Positions 36,696-45,642 of a DNA stretch of 64,000 bases are shown piece after piece. The stretch's first letter is position 1. Each line of letters begins with the position of its first letter. The position numbers and the translations under genes are program-made. The notes below the pieces were generated by a model, which had not been told where the DNA came from, made no database searches, and worked only from the letters and a program-made list of their open reading frames with translations. The stretch is from Sphingomonas alba. Its GTDB lineage: Bacteria; Pseudomonadota; Alphaproteobacteria; Sphingomonadales; Sphingomonadaceae. The DNA lies in the NCBI RefSeq assembly GCF_023516555.1, contig NZ_JAMGBD010000001.1, positions 1,426,001 to 1,490,000 on the forward strand, read 5' to 3'.

Positions 36696-37099
36696 TCCGG
36701 CAATTGGACGACAAGACCATGGTCAGCGGACAGCTGATGCCGGACCAGATCGCCGATTTGAAGGCGCACGGCGTCACCATGCTGGTCAACAACCGGCCCG
36801 ACAATGAGGATGCCGGGCAGCCCCTTTCCTCAGACCTTGAGGCGGCGGCGCGGGCGGCGGGCATGGAATATCGCCACATTCCGATCCGCTACGGAATGGG
36901 GCCGTCCGATGTTGAAGCCATGCGCGACGCGATCAATGCGACGGGTGAAGGCAAATTGCTGGCCTTCTGCCGCTCCGGCAATCGCTCGACTCTGGCCTGG
37001 GCGGTCGCCCGGTCGGAGGATGGCGCCGAGCCGGATGAGCTGCACAAATGCGCCGAAGCCGCCGGATTCAGCCTGGCGCCGGTCGCGCATCTTCTCTGA
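36692..37099 (+). CDS. TIGR01244 family phosphatase/sulfurtransferase-like protein
   Basis: 135-residue cytosolic protein of the Blh-type dual-specificity-phosphatase-like family: VSGQLMPDQIADLKAHGVTMLVNNRPDNED and LAFCRSGNRSTLAW. The active loop is C93-RSGN-R98, CX4R rather than the CX5R of protein phosphatases, which is normal for this family. The catalytic role is unclear; fused relatives pair it with a persulfide dioxygenase. The ATG overlaps the recQ stop (36692-36695), so it sits at the end of an ABC exporter-recQ-phosphatase operon, though these functions are not evidently related. Confidence 0.9.
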   Translation: MIRQLDDKTMVSGQLMPDQIADLKAHGVTMLVNNRPDNEDAGQPLSSDLEAAARAAGMEYRHIPIRYGMGPSDVEAMRDAINATGEGKLLAFCRSGNRSTLAWAVARSEDGAEPDELHKCAEAAGFSLAPVAHLL

Positions 37100-37200
37100 A
37101 CCGGTAAGCCTTTCGACAAACGGCTGAAATTCAGGCTTGCGTAAGGCGCGAGTCGGTTGAAGGGCAGCCAAGCTGACCGAATAGTCCTTGAGGAACCACC

Positions 37201-39360
37201 ATGATCCGCACTCTTCTTCTGGCGACAGCCGCTGTCGCACTCGTTTCCACTGCCCCCGCCGATGCCGCCGCCAAGAAGGCGGCTCCGGCTGCCTCGGCGA
37301 GCCTGCCGGCGAGCAACCCGTTCGCCAAGCCGAGCACATTGCCGTTCGAGACCCCGGATTTCTCGAAGATCAAGGACTCGGATTATTTGCCCGCGCTCCT
37401 GGCCGGCATGGCGCAGCAAAAGCGCGAAGTGGCGGTGATCGCTAACCAGAAGGCGGCGCCGACCTTCGACAATACCGTCCTTGCGATGGAAAAGTCCGGC
37501 CTGCTGCTTGAGCGCGCCAATCTGGCGTTCAGCGCGGTCAATGGCGCCAACACCAACGACACACTGCAGGCGACCGATACCAAGACGGCGCCCCTGTTCG
37601 CAGAGCATTACGACTCCATCTTCCTCAACGCGAAGCTGTTCCAGCGCTTCAAGACGCTGCACGACAAGCAGGCGGGGCTGAAGCTCAACGCCGAACAGGC
37701 CAAGCTGCTGGACGTCTATTACAAGCAATTCGTTCACGCCGGCGCCGAGCTGTCGCCTGCCAAGCAGGCCGAGCTCAGGGTCATCAACAAGCGCCTGAGC
37801 ACGCTGTCGACGGCCTTCAGCCAGAAACTGCTGGCCGCGGCCAAGGCCGGCGCGCTGCACTTTGACGATCCGGCAGCGCTTGCGGGCCTGTCCAAGGAGC
37901 AACTCGCCGCGGCCCAGGAAGCGGCGAAGGGTCGCAAACTCACCGGCTATGTCCTGCCGCTGCAGAACACGACCCAGCAGCCGTCGATCGATTCTCTGAC
38001 CAGCCATGACACGCGCCAGAAGCTGCTCAACGCCAGCCTCACGCGCGCGGAACATGGCGATGCCAATGACACGCGCCCGATCGTGGCCGAACTGGCTCAG
38101 CTCCGCGCCAAGAAGGCCGCTTTGTTCGGCGCCACCAATTTCGCCGACTACACTTTGTACGACCAGATGGCGAAGGACCGCGCGACTGCGGTCGGCTTCC
38201 TCGACCGGCTGGCGCCGGCGGTTTCGGCCAAGCAGCAGAAGGAATGGGCCGACATCGTCGCGCTCGCGAAATCGCAAGGTGCGGCCTTCCAGCCGACGGC
38301 CGCCGACTGGAACTATTACGCCGAGCAGATCCGCAAGGAGCGTTATGCGCTGAACGGCGACGACCTGAAGCCCTATTTCGAGTTCAACAAGGTGCTCGAA
38401 GACGGCGTCTTTTATGCCGCGAACCAGCTCTATGGCCTGACGTTCAAGGAGCGGAAGGACATTCCGACCTGGAACCCCGACATGCGCGCCTTCCAGGTCT
38501 ACGACCAGGACGGCAAGGAGTTGGCGATCTTCATGATCGACCCGTGGAAGCGCGACAACAAGAACGGCGGCGCGTGGATGTCGAACCTGGTCAACCAGGC
38601 CTATCTGCGCAAGGCCAAGCCGGTCATCTTCAACGTCGAGAATTTCACGAAGCCCGCGCCCGGCCAGCCGGCACTGATCAGCTTCGATGATGTGACGACC
38701 ATGTTCCACGAGTTCGGTCACGCATTGCACGGCATATTCGCCGCGCAGGAATATCCGACGCTTTCGGGCACCAACGTGGCGCGCGACTTCGTCGAGTTCC
38801 CCTCGCAGTTCAACGAGAATTGGGCGCTCGATCCGAAGATCCTGCCCCACTATGCGGTCCATTATCAGACCAAGCAGGTCATCCCGCAGGAGCTGATCCA
38901 GAAGGTTCTCAACGCCCGCACCTTCAACCAGGGCTATGAGGTCGGCGAGGCGCTAGAAGCCGCGCGGCTCGACCTCGACTGGCACTCGCTGCCGGCCACG
39001 GCCGCGCTGCAGGATGTCGACAAGTTCGAAGCGGATGCCCTCGCCAAGGGCGGGTTCGACACCAAGGACGTGCCGCCGCGCTATCGTTCGAGCTATTTCC
39101 TGCACATCTGGAGCAACGGCTATTCGGCCAGCTATTATGCTTACGCCTGGACGCGCATGCTCGGGCAGGACGCGTTCGACACGTTCGAAAAGAACGGCGG
39201 CCTGACCCGCGCCAATGGGCAGCGCTTCCGCGACATGGTTTTGTCGCGCGGCAATACGCAGGACCTTGCCGCCATGTACCGCAACTGGGCGGGTCATGAT
39301 CCGCAGATCGACCCCTATCTCACCTACTATGGCTTGGGATCGGACGGTCCGACCAAGTAA
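37201..39360 (+). CDS. dcp: M3 family metallopeptidase (peptidyl-dipeptidase Dcp-like)
   Basis: Exported zinc peptidase that removes C-terminal dipeptides from oligopeptides. It is 719 residues with a signal peptide (1-23). The active site MFHEFGHALHG gives H503, E504 and H507, with the third ligand in the following EFPSQFNENWALD block. RSSYFLHIWSNGYSASYYAY is the usual C-terminal substrate-binding part. The start is ATG 37201 after TTGAGGAACCACC. A terminator hairpin with T run follows the stop. It is likely periplasmic. Paralogues are frequent in sphingomonads. Confidence 0.93.
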   Translation: MIRTLLLATAAVALVSTAPADAAAKKAAPAASASLPASNPFAKPSTLPFETPDFSKIKDSDYLPALLAGMAQQKREVAVIANQKAAPTFDNTVLAMEKSGLLLERANLAFSAVNGANTNDTLQATDTKTAPLFAEHYDSIFLNAKLFQRFKTLHDKQAGLKLNAEQAKLLDVYYKQFVHAGAELSPAKQAELRVINKRLSTLSTAFSQKLLAAAKAGALHFDDPAALAGLSKEQLAAAQEAAKGRKLTGYVLPLQNTTQQPSIDSLTSHDTRQKLLNASLTRAEHGDANDTRPIVAELAQLRAKKAALFGATNFADYTLYDQMAKDRATAVGFLDRLAPAVSAKQQKEWADIVALAKSQGAAFQPTAADWNYYAEQIRKERYALNGDDLKPYFEFNKVLEDGVFYAANQLYGLTFKERKDIPTWNPDMRAFQVYDQDGKELAIFMIDPWKRDNKNGGAWMSNLVNQAYLRKAKPVIFNVENFTKPAPGQPALISFDDVTTMFHEFGHALHGIFAAQEYPTLSGTNVARDFVEFPSQFNENWALDPKILPHYAVHYQTKQVIPQELIQKVLNARTFNQGYEVGEALEAARLDLDWHSLPATAALQDVDKFEADALAKGGFDTKDVPPRYRSSYFLHIWSNGYSASYYAYAWTRMLGQDAFDTFEKNGGLTRANGQRFRDMVLSRGNTQDLAAMYRNWAGHDPQIDPYLTYYGLGSDGPTK

Positions 39361-39368
39361 GACTTAAG

Positions 39369-39402
39369 CTGGGCCGGGAGACGCTTCCGGCCCAGTTCTT
39401 TT
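39369..39402 (+). terminator. Rho-independent terminator after the M3 peptidase gene
   Basis: A perfect 9-bp stem (CTGGGCCGG at 39369-39377 with CCGGCCCAG at 39387-39395) and a 9-base loop are followed by TTCTTTT. It lies eight bases after the stop of the peptidase gene. The opposite strand gene (DUF924) ends at the same place, so the hairpin may serve both directions, although no T run follows on that side. Confidence 0.85.
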
Positions 39403-39941
39403 CACCAGGGATTGGTGTTGCCGGCGGCGCGCTCGTCGGGGCGCGGCTGGCGGCCAAGCATGGCATTGCGGTGCGGGAAGCGGCCGAAGCGCTTGATGAC
39501 ATCGAAGTGCTTTTTGGCGAAGCCGAGCAAGTCATCGTCGCCAAGGGCGGTGAACAGGATCAGTGAGTGCTCCTGGTCGGCGAGGTTCTCGCTATGCTCG
39601 AACGGCATGTAGAGGAAGGTCTTCTGGTCCTTCGTAAGCTGTTCGTCATACCCGCGATCGACGGCGCCCTTGGCGATTCCAAGCGCCAGACTGTCGGTCA
39701 TGAACTGGTCGGCATGACCGCGGAACATGTTGCGCGGCAGCTGGTCGAAGAGAATGACACCGGCGAGCGCCGTCAACGGACCGTCGAGGAAGCTTTCCGG
39801 AGGTAGCTGGCGCTTTTCGGCGTAAAGGTCCGCGACGCGATTGCGGCAGAGGGCGTCGACCCCTTCTCCGCCGCGCCACCAGTGATCGGGCCCGACCTCG
39901 TCGAACCAGAAGGCGAGAACCCGTTCGCGCCAGTCGCTCAG
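39402..39941 (-). CDS. DUF924 family protein, apparent CTG start
   Basis: Predicted 179-residue helical cytosolic protein. VLAFWFDEVGPDHWW opens the DUF924 family; DRVADLYAEKRQ-like sequence, ILFDQLPRNMFRGHA, YMPFEHSENLADQEHSL and HRNAMLGR complete it. No ATG, GTG or TTG lies in frame near the family start. The CTG at 39939-39941 overlaps the tldD stop as CTGA and has GGAGG eight bases upstream, so it is probably the start. A start far upstream (40169) would run through tldD in another frame. The family fold is TPR-like; function unknown. Confidence 0.85.
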   Translation of the reverse strand: MSDWRERVLAFWFDEVGPDHWWRGGEGVDALCRNRVADLYAEKRQLPPESFLDGPLTALAGVILFDQLPRNMFRGHADQFMTDSLALGIAKGAVDRGYDEQLTKDQKTFLYMPFEHSENLADQEHSLILFTALGDDDLLGFAKKHFDVIKRFGRFPHRNAMLGRQPRPDERAAGNTNPW

Positions 39942-41359
39942 GCCGCCGTGCCTCCAACCGTCAGGCCGTCGACCAGCAGGGTCGGCTGGCCGACACCGGC
40001 CGGCACCGACTGGCCGGCCTTTCCGCAAATGCCGACGCCCTCGTCGAGCGCGAGGTCGTTGCCGATGCCCCTGACGCGGGTCAGCACGCTGGGCCCGTCT
40101 CCAATCAGGGTTGCGCCCTTCAGCGGTTCGGCGATCTTGCCGCCGCGGATGCGATAGGCCTCGGTGCAACTGAAGACGAACTTGCCGCTGGTGATATCGA
40201 CCTGCCCGCCGCCGAAGCTCTTGGCATAGACGCCGTCCTTGACGCGTGAGACCAGCTCGTCTGGGTCGTCCTGGCCGGCGAGCATGAAGGTGTTGGTCAT
40301 GCGTGGCATCGGCGCGTGGGCGAAACTTTCGCGGCGGCCGTTACCGGTCGGCTCCATGCCCATCAGCCGGGCATTCAAGCGGTCCTGCATATAGCCCTTG
40401 AGGATGCCGTCCTCGATCAGGACGGTGCGGCCGGTCGGCGTACCTTCATCGTCGATGGTCAGCGAGCCGCGCCGGTTAAGGATGGCGCCGTCGTCAACGA
40501 CCGTGACCCCCGGCGAAGCGACACGCTCGCCGATGCGGCCGGAGAAGGCCGACGTGCCCTTGCGGTTGAAGTCGCCTTCGAGGCCGTGGCCGATGGCTTC
40601 GTGGAGCAGCACTCCCGGCCAGCCGGGGCCGCAAACGACCGTCATCTCGCCGGCGGGCGCGGCGATCGATTCAAGGTTCACGAGCGCCTGGGCGAGCGCG
40701 ACGTCGATCGCCCGGTTCCACTCGGCTTCATCGAACAGCTTGTCGTAAAGGTAACGCCCACCTAGGCCGTGGAAACCGGCCTCGCGGCGGTCGCCGTCGC
40801 GGGCCATGATCTGGACACCGAGGCGGACCAAGGGGCGGACGTCGGTGGCGGTGAAGCCATCGGCGCGGTGAATGTCGATGACACTCCAACTGGCGAGCAG
40901 CGAAACGCTGACCTGCTCGACTCGCGGATCGCGGGCGCGGGCGGCGGCGTCGATCTTCTGGCAGAGCGCAACCTTTTCGGCGAAAGGCACAAGGCTGAGC
41001 GGATCTTCGGCGCCGTACATCGCCTGGTTGGTGCGCGCCGGCGGCGGCGCGGCCGGGCCCTTGGCAGGGTCGAGCAATTTGAGGGTCGCGGCGGCGCGTT
41101 CGATGGCGGCAGCGCTGATCTCGTTGGCGTGGGCGAAGGCGGTGGTTTCGCCGGAAACGCCGCGCAGGCCGAAGCCCGAGGCGCTGTTGTAGTCGGCGGT
41201 CTTCAGCCGGCCGTCGTCGAAGCCGAAGGCCTCGCTGACGCGATATTGAAGATAGAGCTCGCCATCGTCATGACCGGCGAGATGGCGGCCGGCGAGTTTC
41301 TTGGCCGCGTCGGGGTCGAGGCTCCGGTAGAGGAAGCCGCGCGGGTCTGCGTAAGTCAT
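39938..41359 (-). CDS. tldD: Metalloprotease TldD
   Basis: Zinc-dependent peptidase that, with TldE/PmbA, degrades unfolded peptides and matures microcin B17 and CcdA in E. coli. It is 473 residues with the HEXXXH motif LLHEAIGHGLEGDFNRKG and a third ligand region near TNTFMLAGQDDPDELVS. It starts at ATG 41359 with the zf-CHCC stop overlapping (ATGA) and ends overlapping the DUF924 gene (CTGA). The partner PmbA/TldE is not in the window. The three genes form one tightly coupled minus-strand unit. Confidence 0.96.
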   Translation of the reverse strand: MTYADPRGFLYRSLDPDAAKKLAGRHLAGHDDGELYLQYRVSEAFGFDDGRLKTADYNSASGFGLRGVSGETTAFAHANEISAAAIERAAATLKLLDPAKGPAAPPPARTNQAMYGAEDPLSLVPFAEKVALCQKIDAAARARDPRVEQVSVSLLASWSVIDIHRADGFTATDVRPLVRLGVQIMARDGDRREAGFHGLGGRYLYDKLFDEAEWNRAIDVALAQALVNLESIAAPAGEMTVVCGPGWPGVLLHEAIGHGLEGDFNRKGTSAFSGRIGERVASPGVTVVDDGAILNRRGSLTIDDEGTPTGRTVLIEDGILKGYMQDRLNARLMGMEPTGNGRRESFAHAPMPRMTNTFMLAGQDDPDELVSRVKDGVYAKSFGGGQVDITSGKFVFSCTEAYRIRGGKIAEPLKGATLIGDGPSVLTRVRGIGNDLALDEGVGICGKAGQSVPAGVGQPTLLVDGLTVGGTAA

Positions 41360-41556
41360 GCGCCGGTGGTGCTAGTGTCGGCGGGTCCGCCCTCGAGCAC
41401 GAAACGGCGGTCGCAATAGCCGCAATCGACGAAACCGGTCTGGTCCTCGATATGAAGATAGACGCGCGGATGGCCGAGCGCGGCGGGTACTTCGCCCGAG
41501 CCGTCGCAGGCGACTCGGACCGATTTGACCTTGATGGTTTCAGGAGGCGGAATCAT
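41356..41556 (-). CDS. zf-CHCC zinc-finger protein (NDUFS6-like)
   Basis: 66-residue protein with the zf-CHCC pattern C17-X11-H29-X15-C45-X2-C48 within VACDGSGEV, GHPRVYLHI and VDCGYCDRRF. Related short proteins in alphaproteobacteria correspond to the C-terminal zinc domain of mitochondrial complex I subunit NDUFS6, so a role in complex I assembly is possible. The start is ATG 41554-41556. Its stop overlaps the tldD start. The tail is Gly/Thr-rich. Confidence 0.9.
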   Translation of the reverse strand: MIPPPETIKVKSVRVACDGSGEVPAALGHPRVYLHIEDQTGFVDCGYCDRRFVLEGGPADTSTTGA

Positions 41557-41594
41557 GGCGCCGAGGTAGCGCCGAGGCCCGCCCGCTTCAATGG

Positions 41595-42113
41595 CTACTG
41601 ATAATCCGCCGTCAGGTCGTAGGTCGCCGAATAGAGACCCTCTGGCTGGTTGACGTCGATGAAGATCGTCCCGCCGACGCCGACGAAGAAGCTCTGGTTG
41701 GCGGCGATCGTGCGCAGCGCCGGGCCATCGAGGGTCATGCCGATGACGGTAATCTTGTCGCCAGCCGGGTTGGCGAGCTCGGTCGGCGGCGTCAGGTCGA
41801 TGAAGACCTTCTGGCCCGCCGAACCGGCGCCTGCGAACCGGCCGCGCTGGCCCTGGTCGGTGCTGACGAGCGTGATGCCCGCCGAGCCAGTGCGCCCGCC
41901 GGTCGTGGCGTTGATCGTTACGAAGCCCGCCGTCGTCGACGAAGGAATGATCGTGCCGAAATGGATGTCCTGCACCTTGGTCAAGGTGAGGGGAATGAGC
42001 AGCAGCGCGCGGCCCGGCGGGGGCGAGGCGACGCTGACTGGCGCGGCCATCACGGGCGCAGCGGCGATGAAGCTGGCGGTGACCGCCAGCGCGGCATGCT
42101 TGAGGTTGAACAC
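41595..42113 (-). CDS. Exported DUF4402 domain protein
   Basis: Predicted secreted or surface beta-sandwich protein of about 172 residues. The GTG at 42111-42113 with GGAG nine bases upstream gives a signal peptide MFNLKHAALAVTASFIAAAPVMA; the GTG at 42126-42128 is an alternative. The mature part holds LTKVQDIHFGTIIPSSTTAGFVTI, TLVSTDQGQRGRFAGAG and the C-terminal GLYSATYDLTADYQ, the DUF4402 signature found in pilin-like, often surface-exposed proteins of sphingomonads. No chaperone or usher gene is adjacent. Confidence 0.85.
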   Translation of the reverse strand: MFNLKHAALAVTASFIAAAPVMAAPVSVASPPPGRALLLIPLTLTKVQDIHFGTIIPSSTTAGFVTINATTGGRTGSAGITLVSTDQGQRGRFAGAGSAGQKVFIDLTPPTELANPAGDKITVIGMTLDGPALRTIAANQSFFVGVGGTIFIDVNQPEGLYSATYDLTADYQ

Positions 42114-42359
42114 TGGCCCACGCTCCACGAAAATCGAGTTGCCGCCATTATCAGCGGAAGGCGCTACTCAGCGTTGAAAGGAGAAGGTTCGCGTAAAATT
42201 AACTGCGTATCTCAGGCAGTTGCGCGGACGGAATCGCCATAATTCCCCTCTGGGGCGCGCTGCAGGGTTAATGCGGCAATTACCGCGGTCAGTAAGGTAA
42301 AGGCCTGTTTTGCCGCGCCCCTTTGCCGCTTGGCGAAAGCGCCGCTAGTGAGTCTCGCC

Positions 42360-43298
42360 ATGTCCGAGACCGAGCCAGCCATCCGCATCGAATCGCTGTG
42401 CAAGACCTATGCGGCCAAGGGCGTCGAGCCCAAGCGCGCGCTGGACGACGTCAGCTTCGACGTGCCGCGTGGGCAGATCTTCGGGCTGCTGGGCCCAAAT
42501 GGCGCGGGCAAGTCGACGCTGATCAACATCCTTGCCGGCCTAGTCGTAAAGACGAGCGGCAAGGCGGCGATCTGGGGCTTCGACATCGACCAGCACCCGC
42601 GCAACGCCAAGCTGTCCATCGGTATCGTGCCGCAGGAAATCCTCTTCGACCCCTTCTTCACCCCGCGTGAGGCGCTGGAAATCCAGGCGGGACTCTACGG
42701 CGTGCCGAAGGACAAGCGCATCAGCGACGAACTGCTCGCGGCGATGCATCTGACCGACAAGGCGCATGCCTATTCGCGCACCCTGTCCGGCGGCATGAAA
42801 CGCCGCCTCCTTGTTGCCAAGGCGATGGTCCATTCGCCGCCGATCCTGGTGCTCGACGAGCCGACTGCGGGCGTCGACATCGAACTTCGCCAACAGCTCT
42901 GGGCCTACGTCCGCGGCCTCAACCAGCAGGGCGTCACCGTCGTGTTAACGACCCACTATCTCGAGGAAGCCGAGGAGTTGTGCGACCGCATCGCCATCAT
43001 CAACCACGGCAAATTGATCGCCAATGAGCCGACACGGCAGCTGGTGGCGCGGGCACAGGACAAGGCGGTGGTGGTCACGGTCGATCGCGACCTGACCCAG
43101 GCGCCGGCCAATGCCTGCTTCGACCGGATCGAGGTCAAGGGCGAGCGGGTCCTGGAGATCGGCTATCGCAAGGACAAGGTGAATGCCGGCGAGGTGCTCG
43201 ACGCGCTGCAGAAGGAGGGCTTCGGCATCGTCGACGTTTCGACGCGCGACCCCGACCTTGAAGACGTGTTCCTTAGTCTGACGCGGGAGAATGCGTGA
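42360..43298 (+). CDS. ABC transporter ATP-binding protein (ABC-2 type)
   Basis: 312-residue ATPase subunit of an ABC-2-type exporter (drug, polysaccharide or lipid export class). I chose ATG 42360 over 42330. Walker A is GLLGPNGAGKSTLINIL (about 44-60), the signature TLSGGMKRRL and Walker B ILVLDEPTAGVDIE, with LTTHYLEEAEELCDRIAII after them. A C-terminal regulatory extension ends in DVFLSLT. No permease gene is adjacent, so it is an orphan unless the permease lies elsewhere. Its stop overlaps the nadB start as GTGA (43295-43298). Confidence 0.93.
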   Translation: MSETEPAIRIESLCKTYAAKGVEPKRALDDVSFDVPRGQIFGLLGPNGAGKSTLINILAGLVVKTSGKAAIWGFDIDQHPRNAKLSIGIVPQEILFDPFFTPREALEIQAGLYGVPKDKRISDELLAAMHLTDKAHAYSRTLSGGMKRRLLVAKAMVHSPPILVLDEPTAGVDIELRQQLWAYVRGLNQQGVTVVLTTHYLEEAEELCDRIAIINHGKLIANEPTRQLVARAQDKAVVVTVDRDLTQAPANACFDRIEVKGERVLEIGYRKDKVNAGEVLDALQKEGFGIVDVSTRDPDLEDVFLSLTRENA

Positions 43299-44875
43299 GC
43301 CAATACGACGTCCTCATCGTCGGGTCGGGCGCGGCGGGGCTGACCGCGGCGCTGAACCTTGCCACGGACAGGAAGGTCGCCGTCATCGCCAAGGGCGCGC
43401 TGGGCGACAGCGCCTCGGCCCGCGCGCAGGGCGGCATCGCGGCGGTGCTGGAGGAAGGCGACAGTTTCGAGGCGCATGTCCGCGACACGATGATCGCGGG
43501 CGCGGGACTCAACAACCTGGAAGTCGTCGAGCATGTCGTCGCTGAAGCGCCAGCGGCGATCGCGCGGCTCGCCGAGCTGGGCGTCCCGTTCAATACCGAT
43601 GGTCCCGACGGCTGGCACCTGACCCGCGAGGGTGGCCACAGCCACCGCCGCATCGTCCATGTCGCCGACGCCACCGGTTGGGCGATCCAGCAGGCGCTGG
43701 AAGCGGCGGCCGAGGCGAACCCGAACATCACCCTCATTCCCGACATGGCGGCGATCGACCTGGTCACCGGCCGCCATGCGCAGGAGTTTTCGACATCAGG
43801 CGCGGTGCACGGACTCTATGCCTTCAACCGGCGCACCGGCGCGGTCGAGACACTGACTGCGCGGGCTACAATCCTTGCGACCGGAGGCGCAGGCCGTGCC
43901 TATCTCTATTCGACGGCGCCGCGCGGGGCGACGGGCGACGGCATCGCCATGGCCTGGCGCGCCGGCTGCCGCATCTCGAACATGGAATTCATGCAATTCC
44001 ACCCGACCTGCCTCTACAACCTTGAGGTCAAGAACTTCCTGATCACCGAGGCGGTGCGCGGTGAAGGCGGGATTTTGAAGCATCCGGAAACCGGCCACCG
44101 CTTCATGCCCGATTACGACGAGCGCGCCGAGCTGGCGCCGCGCGATATCGTCGCCCGCGCCATCGACGGCGAGATCAAGCGCGACGGCCTCGACTACGTC
44201 CATCTCGATATTTCGCACCGCGAGCCGGAGTTCGTCCGGACACATTTCCCGACCATCTACGCCAGGCTGCTGGAGCTCGGCATCGACATCACGAAGCAGC
44301 CGATTCCGGTGGTGCCGGCGCAACACTACACCTGCGGCGGGGTGCTGGTGGACATCCACGGCCGCACCGACGCGCCGGGGCTCTATGCGGCGGGCGAGGT
44401 GACGCAGTCGGGGCTGCATGGGGCGAACCGGCTGGCGTCCAATTCGCTTCTGGAGTGCCTCGTATTCGGCGAGGCGGCGGCGAAGCACATTTTGGAATGC
44501 TGGGACCAACTGCCCGAGCCGCCGGCGGTCCGCGGCTGGGACGAAAGCCGCGTCACCGACAGCGACGAGGAAGTCGTCATCCAGCAATGCTGGCGCGAGA
44601 TTCGCCAGTTCATGTGGAATTTCGTCGGCATCGTCCGCACGACCAAGCGGTTGGAACGCGCCAAGCACCGCATCGACCTGCTGCGGCAGGAGGTGAATGA
44701 GTATTACAAGCTGTTCCGCGTCACGCCGGACCTGATCGAGCTCAGGAACCTCGTCGAAGTCGCCGACCTCATCATCCGCTCGGCGCTGGCGCGGCACGAA
44801 AGCCGCGGGTTGCATTACACGCTCGATTATCCGGAGACATCGCTCGTCCCGCACGACACGGTGCTGGTGCCATAG
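43295..44875 (+). CDS. nadB: L-aspartate oxidase (NadB)
   Basis: FAD enzyme that oxidises L-aspartate to iminoaspartate, the first step of de novo NAD synthesis. It is 526 residues with the FAD motif VLIVGSGAAGLTAAL (7-21), ARAQGGIAAVL, HRRIVHVADATGWAI, MQFHPTCLY, QHYTCGGVLVDIHGRT and ANRLASNSLLECLVFG. The C-terminal helical domain is present. The start is GTG 43295, overlapping the ABC ATPase stop. The partners nadA and nadC are not in the window, which is unusual since they are often clustered. Confidence 0.95.
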   Translation: MSQYDVLIVGSGAAGLTAALNLATDRKVAVIAKGALGDSASARAQGGIAAVLEEGDSFEAHVRDTMIAGAGLNNLEVVEHVVAEAPAAIARLAELGVPFNTDGPDGWHLTREGGHSHRRIVHVADATGWAIQQALEAAAEANPNITLIPDMAAIDLVTGRHAQEFSTSGAVHGLYAFNRRTGAVETLTARATILATGGAGRAYLYSTAPRGATGDGIAMAWRAGCRISNMEFMQFHPTCLYNLEVKNFLITEAVRGEGGILKHPETGHRFMPDYDERAELAPRDIVARAIDGEIKRDGLDYVHLDISHREPEFVRTHFPTIYARLLELGIDITKQPIPVVPAQHYTCGGVLVDIHGRTDAPGLYAAGEVTQSGLHGANRLASNSLLECLVFGEAAAKHILECWDQLPEPPAVRGWDESRVTDSDEEVVIQQCWREIRQFMWNFVGIVRTTKRLERAKHRIDLLRQEVNEYYKLFRVTPDLIELRNLVEVADLIIRSALARHESRGLHYTLDYPETSLVPHDTVLVP

Positions 44876-45036
44876 GTCGGCGTCAGCCGGGCCAGCGTGT
44901 CGGCCGGCCCTTCAGCGAGGGAGTGATGGCCTGTGCTGGCGGACTATGGTAGCCCGCGGACATCGCTCGTGCCCCTCGTCGGGTAGTGAGCGTCCAAGCG
45001 GCGCAACTCGTTTTTTTGGATAAGGTCCATACTGTC

Positions 45037-45600
45037 ATGTCCGTAGTCATCGATGTTGTCCGAAGCAGGGTGCTGGACGAGATGCAGAAGGGATCCGCTC
45101 CTGATGAAATTCTCAACGACATTTGCCTGTCGTTCGAAGCTAATTCGCCGGGCGCACGGGCCGGAGTGACCATGCTGGACCCGACCCTGCACACGTTTGA
45201 GAATGCTACTTTCCCATCGCTTTCGCCGGAATATGCAAGAGCGCTTCAAGGCATTGCGGTGGCGGACAAGCCCGGGTCCTGCGCGCTTGCGGTCTATGAG
45301 GGCAGGACGGTCGTCAGCACCGATGTCGCGACGGATTCGAGATTTGCGCCTGCCTGGAAAGACCTTGGGTTGAAGCATGGGCTCGAGGCCCTGGTTTCCA
45401 TTCCTGCAAAGCAAGCCGACGGGGTGGCCTTGGGAACCTTTGTCGTCGCCTATCCGCCTAAATCGGGTCTCAGTCGCGGCGATTTGCTGACAGCGGACGC
45501 TTTCGCCGAGCTGTGTGGGCTCGTGCTCAGCTATCGCCGCAGCCGATTGACGCCGGGTTCGGTAGCCCAATCTTACGAAGCCCAAAGTTCCCCCATCTGA
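45037..45600 (+). CDS. GAF-domain protein
   Basis: Predicted cytosolic sensor of about 187 residues (ATG 45037; GTG 44986 is an in-frame alternative). A single GAF domain spans about 25-165: GARAGVTMLDPTLHTFENATFPSL, SCALAVYEGRTVVSTDVATDSRFAPAW, GLEALVSIPAKQADGVALGTFVVAY. This type, often free-standing or fused to kinases, binds small ligands or senses redox; no chromophore-binding Cys is evident. No output domain is present, so it probably acts through a partner. It stands alone between nadB and a DUF885 gene. Confidence 0.85.
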   Translation: MSVVIDVVRSRVLDEMQKGSAPDEILNDICLSFEANSPGARAGVTMLDPTLHTFENATFPSLSPEYARALQGIAVADKPGSCALAVYEGRTVVSTDVATDSRFAPAWKDLGLKHGLEALVSIPAKQADGVALGTFVVAYPPKSGLSRGDLLTADAFAELCGLVLSYRRSRLTPGSVAQSYEAQSSPI

Positions 45601-45642
45601 GCCGTCTTGCCAGCTAGGCGCTTCCCGCTAGGCTCCCGCCGC

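Noticed and set aside
36692-37099. CX4R loop in the TIGR01244 protein as a damaged phosphatase
   Set aside because: The CRSGxRS spacing is the normal form in this family, so it is not a defect.
36889-38862. Minus-strand open frame of 657 codons
   Set aside because: Antisense to the M3 peptidase gene, whose zinc motif and signal peptide are clear.
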